The translations under genes were made by a program, and so were the position numbers. A stretch of 24,841 bases of DNA from RGIG8700 sp045535635. Lineage in GTDB: Bacteria > Bacillota > Clostridia > RGIG6154. The first letter of the stretch is position 1; every line of letters starts with the position of its first letter. The stretch lies in contig JAZSLZ010000015.1 in assembly GCA_045535635.1 (NCBI GenBank), positions 1 to 24,841 of the forward strand, in the 5' to 3' direction. The notes below the pieces were generated by a model. The model made no database searches and was not told the DNA's origin. It saw only the letters and a program-made list of their open reading frames with translations. This document shows, one piece after another, positions 23,141-24,841 of the stretch.

Positions 23141-23842
23141 ATGAAGTATATTGAAGTGGAAAATTATGAAGAATTGAGCAGACAGGCTGCTGAAATAATA
23201 GCAAATCAGATTAAAGAAAAGCCTGAAAGTATTTTAGGCCTTGCAACAGGTTCAAGTCCTCTTGGATTATATAAGTGTCTTGCAGAAGATAAAGAGCTTG
23301 ATTTTTCAAAGGCTACATCTGTAAATCTTGATGAATATGTTGGACTTACAGGTGAAAACGATCAGAGCTATCGTTATTTTATGAATGAAAACCTGTTCTC
23401 TAAAATCAATATCAGAAAAGAATATACATTTGTTCCAAACGGTTGTGCGGAAGATGTTGAAAAAGAATGCAGAGAATATGACGAAAGAATAGAAAAATTA
23501 GGTGGAATTGATATTCAGCTTCTTGGTATAGGGCTTGACGGTCATATTGGCTTTAATGAACCTGATGAAGTGTTTATTAAAGAAACTCATCTTGTTGACC
23601 TTGATGCATCAACAATAGAGGCAAATGCAAGATTTTTCAATTCAATAGATGAAGTTCCAAAGAAAGCCGTTACTATGGGTATGGGCGGAATAATGGGAGC
23701 AAAAAAAGTGCTTCTTATTGCAAACGGAAAGAATAAAGAAGAAATAGTTAAAAAGGCATTTTTTGGTCCAATAACACCAAAAGTTCCTGCATCTATTCTT
23801 CAGCTTCACCCTGATGTGACAGTGATTTATTCAAAGAATTAA
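23141..23842 (+). CDS. nagB: Glucosamine-6-phosphate deaminase NagB
   Basis: 233 aa. Converts glucosamine 6-phosphate to fructose 6-phosphate and ammonia. The phosphate loop LATGSSP is at 34-40. D64 (NLDEY), D133, H135 and E140 in GLDGHIGFNEP align at a constant offset of 8 with the E. coli catalytic residues D72, D141, H143 and E148. The protein is shorter than the allosteric E. coli enzyme (266 aa), as in Bacillus-type NagB. It starts one base after the acetyltransferase stop, with AAGGAAA upstream, and is the last gene of the operon. Its reaction opposes GlmS and competes with the GlmM fusion for the same substrate. No nagA is present here. Confidence 0.95.
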   Translation: MKYIEVENYEELSRQAAEIIANQIKEKPESILGLATGSSPLGLYKCLAEDKELDFSKATSVNLDEYVGLTGENDQSYRYFMNENLFSKINIRKEYTFVPNGCAEDVEKECREYDERIEKLGGIDIQLLGIGLDGHIGFNEPDEVFIKETHLVDLDASTIEANARFFNSIDEVPKKAVTMGMGGIMGAKKVLLIANGKNKEEIVKKAFFGPITPKVPASILQLHPDVTVIYSKN

Positions 23843-23858
23843 TATTAACATATTAAAA

Positions 23859-23897
23859 AACACCGATAATTCTTAACAAATTATCGGTGTTTTTTTT
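23859..23897 (+). terminator. Terminator of the amino-sugar operon
   Basis: AACACCGATAATT (23859-23871), loop CTTAACA, AATTATCGGTGTT (23879-23891), followed by T to 23897: a perfect 13-bp stem 17 bases after the nagB stop. Confidence 0.92.
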
Positions 23898-23917
23898 CTG
23901 TACGTTTTATGGAACAG

Positions 23918-23932
23918 TATAATTGCTATAAT
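23918..23932 (+). promoter_or_regulatory. Twin -10 boxes upstream of the ankyrin-like gene
   Basis: Two perfect TATAAT hexamers at 23918-23923 and 23927-23932. Matching -35 elements are poor. If used, transcription starts after 23938, which supports ATG 23954 rather than 23909 as the start codon. Confidence 0.5.
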
Positions 23933-23953
23933 CCTGTTGTAGGAGTGATAGTG

Positions 23954-24403
23954 ATGAAAAGAAGTGTGGGATTTTTTCTTAAGATTAAAGGTATAGTGGA
24001 TGGCGGAGGAGATATTAATAAAATATTGTGTGGAAACTCTCTGATTGGTAATTTGATGGAGCTTTATTATCTTGATAAATATGATGGAGGAGAAAAACTT
24101 CTAAAGGCAGAATTGAAAGAGAGAAAAGACGGTATTTTAGAAATGCTTGAATGGTTATATGGAAATGGAGCCGATTTGAATATAGGGGAGAACCCACCGC
24201 TTATTTTTGCAGTTGAAGAGTTCGATGTACCAATGACAAAATATCTTATATCTCACGGTGCAGATGCATTTGGAAAAATTAATAAATACACAGGTAAAAG
24301 CTGGTGCATTGAGTATGCAGAGGACGCTCTTATAAATTCAGACAGAGAGTCAAAAGACGACATATACGAAGTTGTAAAAATGTTGAAGTATAAGGTTTGT
24401 TGA
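23954..24403 (+). CDS. Small ankyrin-repeat-like protein
   Basis: 149-aa predicted soluble protein. Residues from about 60 to 110 resemble ankyrin repeats: LEWLYGNGADLN followed by PPLIFAVE and then TKYLISHGADAFGK, the helix-turn-helix plus G-A-D pattern. No catalytic motif or signal peptide is visible, so a protein-binding role is the safest guess. AGGAG (23941-23945) lies 8 bases before ATG 23954; an in-frame ATG at 23909 has no such site. The gene stands alone after the nagB terminator. Confidence 0.7.
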   Translation: MKRSVGFFLKIKGIVDGGGDINKILCGNSLIGNLMELYYLDKYDGGEKLLKAELKERKDGILEMLEWLYGNGADLNIGENPPLIFAVEEFDVPMTKYLISHGADAFGKINKYTGKSWCIEYAEDALINSDRESKDDIYEVVKMLKYKVC

Positions 24404-24419
24404 AAAAGGAGGGGTTTAT

Positions 24420-24452
24420 ATGATATATAATTATTCATCAAGAATTATATAA
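24420..24452 (+). CDS. Very short open frame with a strong ribosome binding site
   Basis: AAAGGAGGGG ends 6 bases before ATG 24420, which opens a frame of only 10 codons (MIYNYSSRII) ending TAA. It directly follows the ankyrin-like gene. It may be the remaining 5' end of a gene lost when the neighbouring repeat arrived, a genuine tiny peptide, or chance. Low confidence. Confidence 0.25.
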   Translation: MIYNYSSRII

Positions 24453-24490
24453 TTTTATGTTTGTAAATGAAGTATTTGCCAATCAAATAT

Positions 24491-24636
24491 GAAGCAGTGG
24501 CTTTGCCACTATGATGCAAATCTGCTTAGCAGATTTATGAAGCGAAGCGTTCCAAAATGTGCAGCTAGGCACACTTCAATGTCGAAGGCAACTTCATTAG
24601 CAATAGCGACTTAATGTTCCGCAGGAACACTTCATT
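24491..24636. repeat. Array of mini-hairpins with CTTCAT-like spacers
   Basis: No gene is visible. Short stems of varied sequence follow each other about every 20 bases: AGTGGC/GCCACT (24496-24510), AAATCTGC/GCAGATTT (24518-24536), a bulged GAAGC/GCGTTC stem (about 24540-24553), TGTGC/GCACA (24558-24573), and TGTTCC/GGAACA (24615-24629), with weaker ones between. They are separated by ATGAAG, ATGATG or, in the other orientation, CTTCAT-like words. The stems differ but the spacers are related, so this is a structured repeat rather than simple sequence. Confidence 0.65.
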
Positions 24637-24668
24637 GAAAAAAGCACTTCGTAAGAAGTGCTTTTTTC
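24637..24668 (-). terminator. Terminator after tRNA-Cys
   Basis: GAAAAAAGCACTTC (24637-24650), loop GTAA, GAAGTGCTTTTTTC (24655-24668): a perfect 14-bp stem. On the minus strand it starts right after the tRNA-Cys CCA end and finishes in a T-run; the plus strand could also use it. Confidence 0.85.
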
Positions 24669-24743
24669 TGGAGGTGCCACCCAGATTTGAACTGGGGAAT
24701 AACAGTTTTGCAGACTGTGGCCTTACCACTTGGCAATGGCACC
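24669..24743 (-). tRNA. tRNA-Cys (anticodon GCA)
   Basis: A 75-base cloverleaf on the minus strand with encoded CCA. Acceptor GGTGCCA pairs with TGGCACC; anticodon stem ACAGT/ACTGT encloses loop CTGCAAA, anticodon GCA. The discriminator is U73, an identity element of tRNA-Cys, which supports the assignment. Confidence 0.96.
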
Positions 24744-24760
24744 GAATATTTAATTTATCA

Positions 24761-24784
24761 AAAGACGCTAATTTAAGCGTCTTT
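24761..24784 (-). terminator. Hairpin between tRNA-Gly and tRNA-Cys
   Basis: AAAGACGCT (24761-24769), loop AATTTA, AGCGTCTTT (24776-24784): a perfect 9-bp stem. On the minus strand it follows tRNA-Gly and ends in TTTTGAT, so it could terminate tRNA-Gly or be a processing structure in a joint transcript. Confidence 0.55.
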
Positions 24785-24794
24785 CGTAAATTTA

Positions 24795-24841
24795 TGGAGC
24801 GGAAGACGAGATTCGAACTCGCGACGTTCACCTTGGCAAGG
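24795..24841 (-). tRNA. tRNA-Gly (anticodon GCC), partial
   Basis: The 3' 47 bases of a minus-strand tRNA that runs off the window. Visible are the anticodon loop TTGCCAA (anticodon GCC at 24837-24835), the T-arm CGAG/CTCG around TTCGAAT, the acceptor 3' strand CTTCCGC-like and the encoded CCA (24797-24795). The sequence closely matches the usual bacterial tRNA-Gly(GCC). The D-arm and 5' acceptor strand lie beyond 24841. Confidence 0.92.

Noticed and set aside
24491..24636. Possible CRISPR array
   Set aside because: The constant elements are only about six bases, the spacing is about 20 bases and the variable parts are self-complementary; no 24-37 base identical repeats and no cas genes.

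Overview
The window looks like chromosomal DNA from an AT-rich, low-GC Gram-positive anaerobe, most likely an uncultured member of the Clostridia. Evidence: strong GGAGG-type ribosome binding sites, many near-consensus sigma-A promoters with 17-base spacers, intrinsic hairpin-plus-T terminators, an electron-bifurcating Nfn transhydrogenase typical of fermentative anaerobes, and tRNA genes with encoded CCA ends. Most of the window is ordinary housekeeping and transport DNA; the genus cannot be fixed from sequence alone.

Layout. 1-712: an IS200-type insertion sequence with one Y1 transposase, subterminal hairpins and a long hairpin burying the transposase ribosome binding site. 730-4352 (+): nfnA-nfnB, a membrane-anchored protein of unknown function and a histidine phosphatase. 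4353-4636: a non-coding array of strong hairpins between two identical 26-base palindromic terminators. 4637-7297 (-): lepA followed by an amidohydrolase. 7341-8657 (-): pfkA. 8859-9033 (-): tRNA-Lys. 9054-9903 (-): DUF368 (PopT-like) polyprenyl-phosphate transporter. 10008-11008 (-): trxB, divergent from a PHP-domain phosphatase plus YgjV-family membrane protein (11002-12406, +). 12496-16271 (+): a complete sugar ABC transporter (ATPase, permease, binding lipoprotein). 16276-17133 (-): an EamA-type transporter. 17200-20676 (+): MFS transporter, HAD phosphatase and MATE efflux pump. 20706-23897 (+): amino-sugar operon. 23918-24452 (+): a small ankyrin-like protein and a tiny open frame. 24491-24841: a mini-hairpin array, then tRNA-Cys and a partial tRNA-Gly (-).

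The most interesting object is the amino-sugar operon. Its first gene encodes, in one uninterrupted frame, an XRE/Cro-type helix-turn-helix DNA-binding domain fused to a complete phosphoglucosamine mutase (GlmM) with all catalytic motifs. It is translationally coupled to a GlmU-like acetyltransferase domain lacking the uridyltransferase half, followed by nagB. Together they span GlcN-6-P to GlcN-1-P, GlcN-1-P acetylation, and GlcN-6-P return to fructose-6-P. The leader of this operon carries a 15-base palindrome that could be the fused regulator's own operator. I infer an enzyme-regulator that may sense amino-sugar phosphate at the branch between cell-wall synthesis and glycolysis.

Other recurrent features are terminators that include the stop codon of the gene they end (popT, trxB, ygjV, MATE), divergent promoters sharing one -35 box (trxB/PHP), and two structured intergenic repeat regions.
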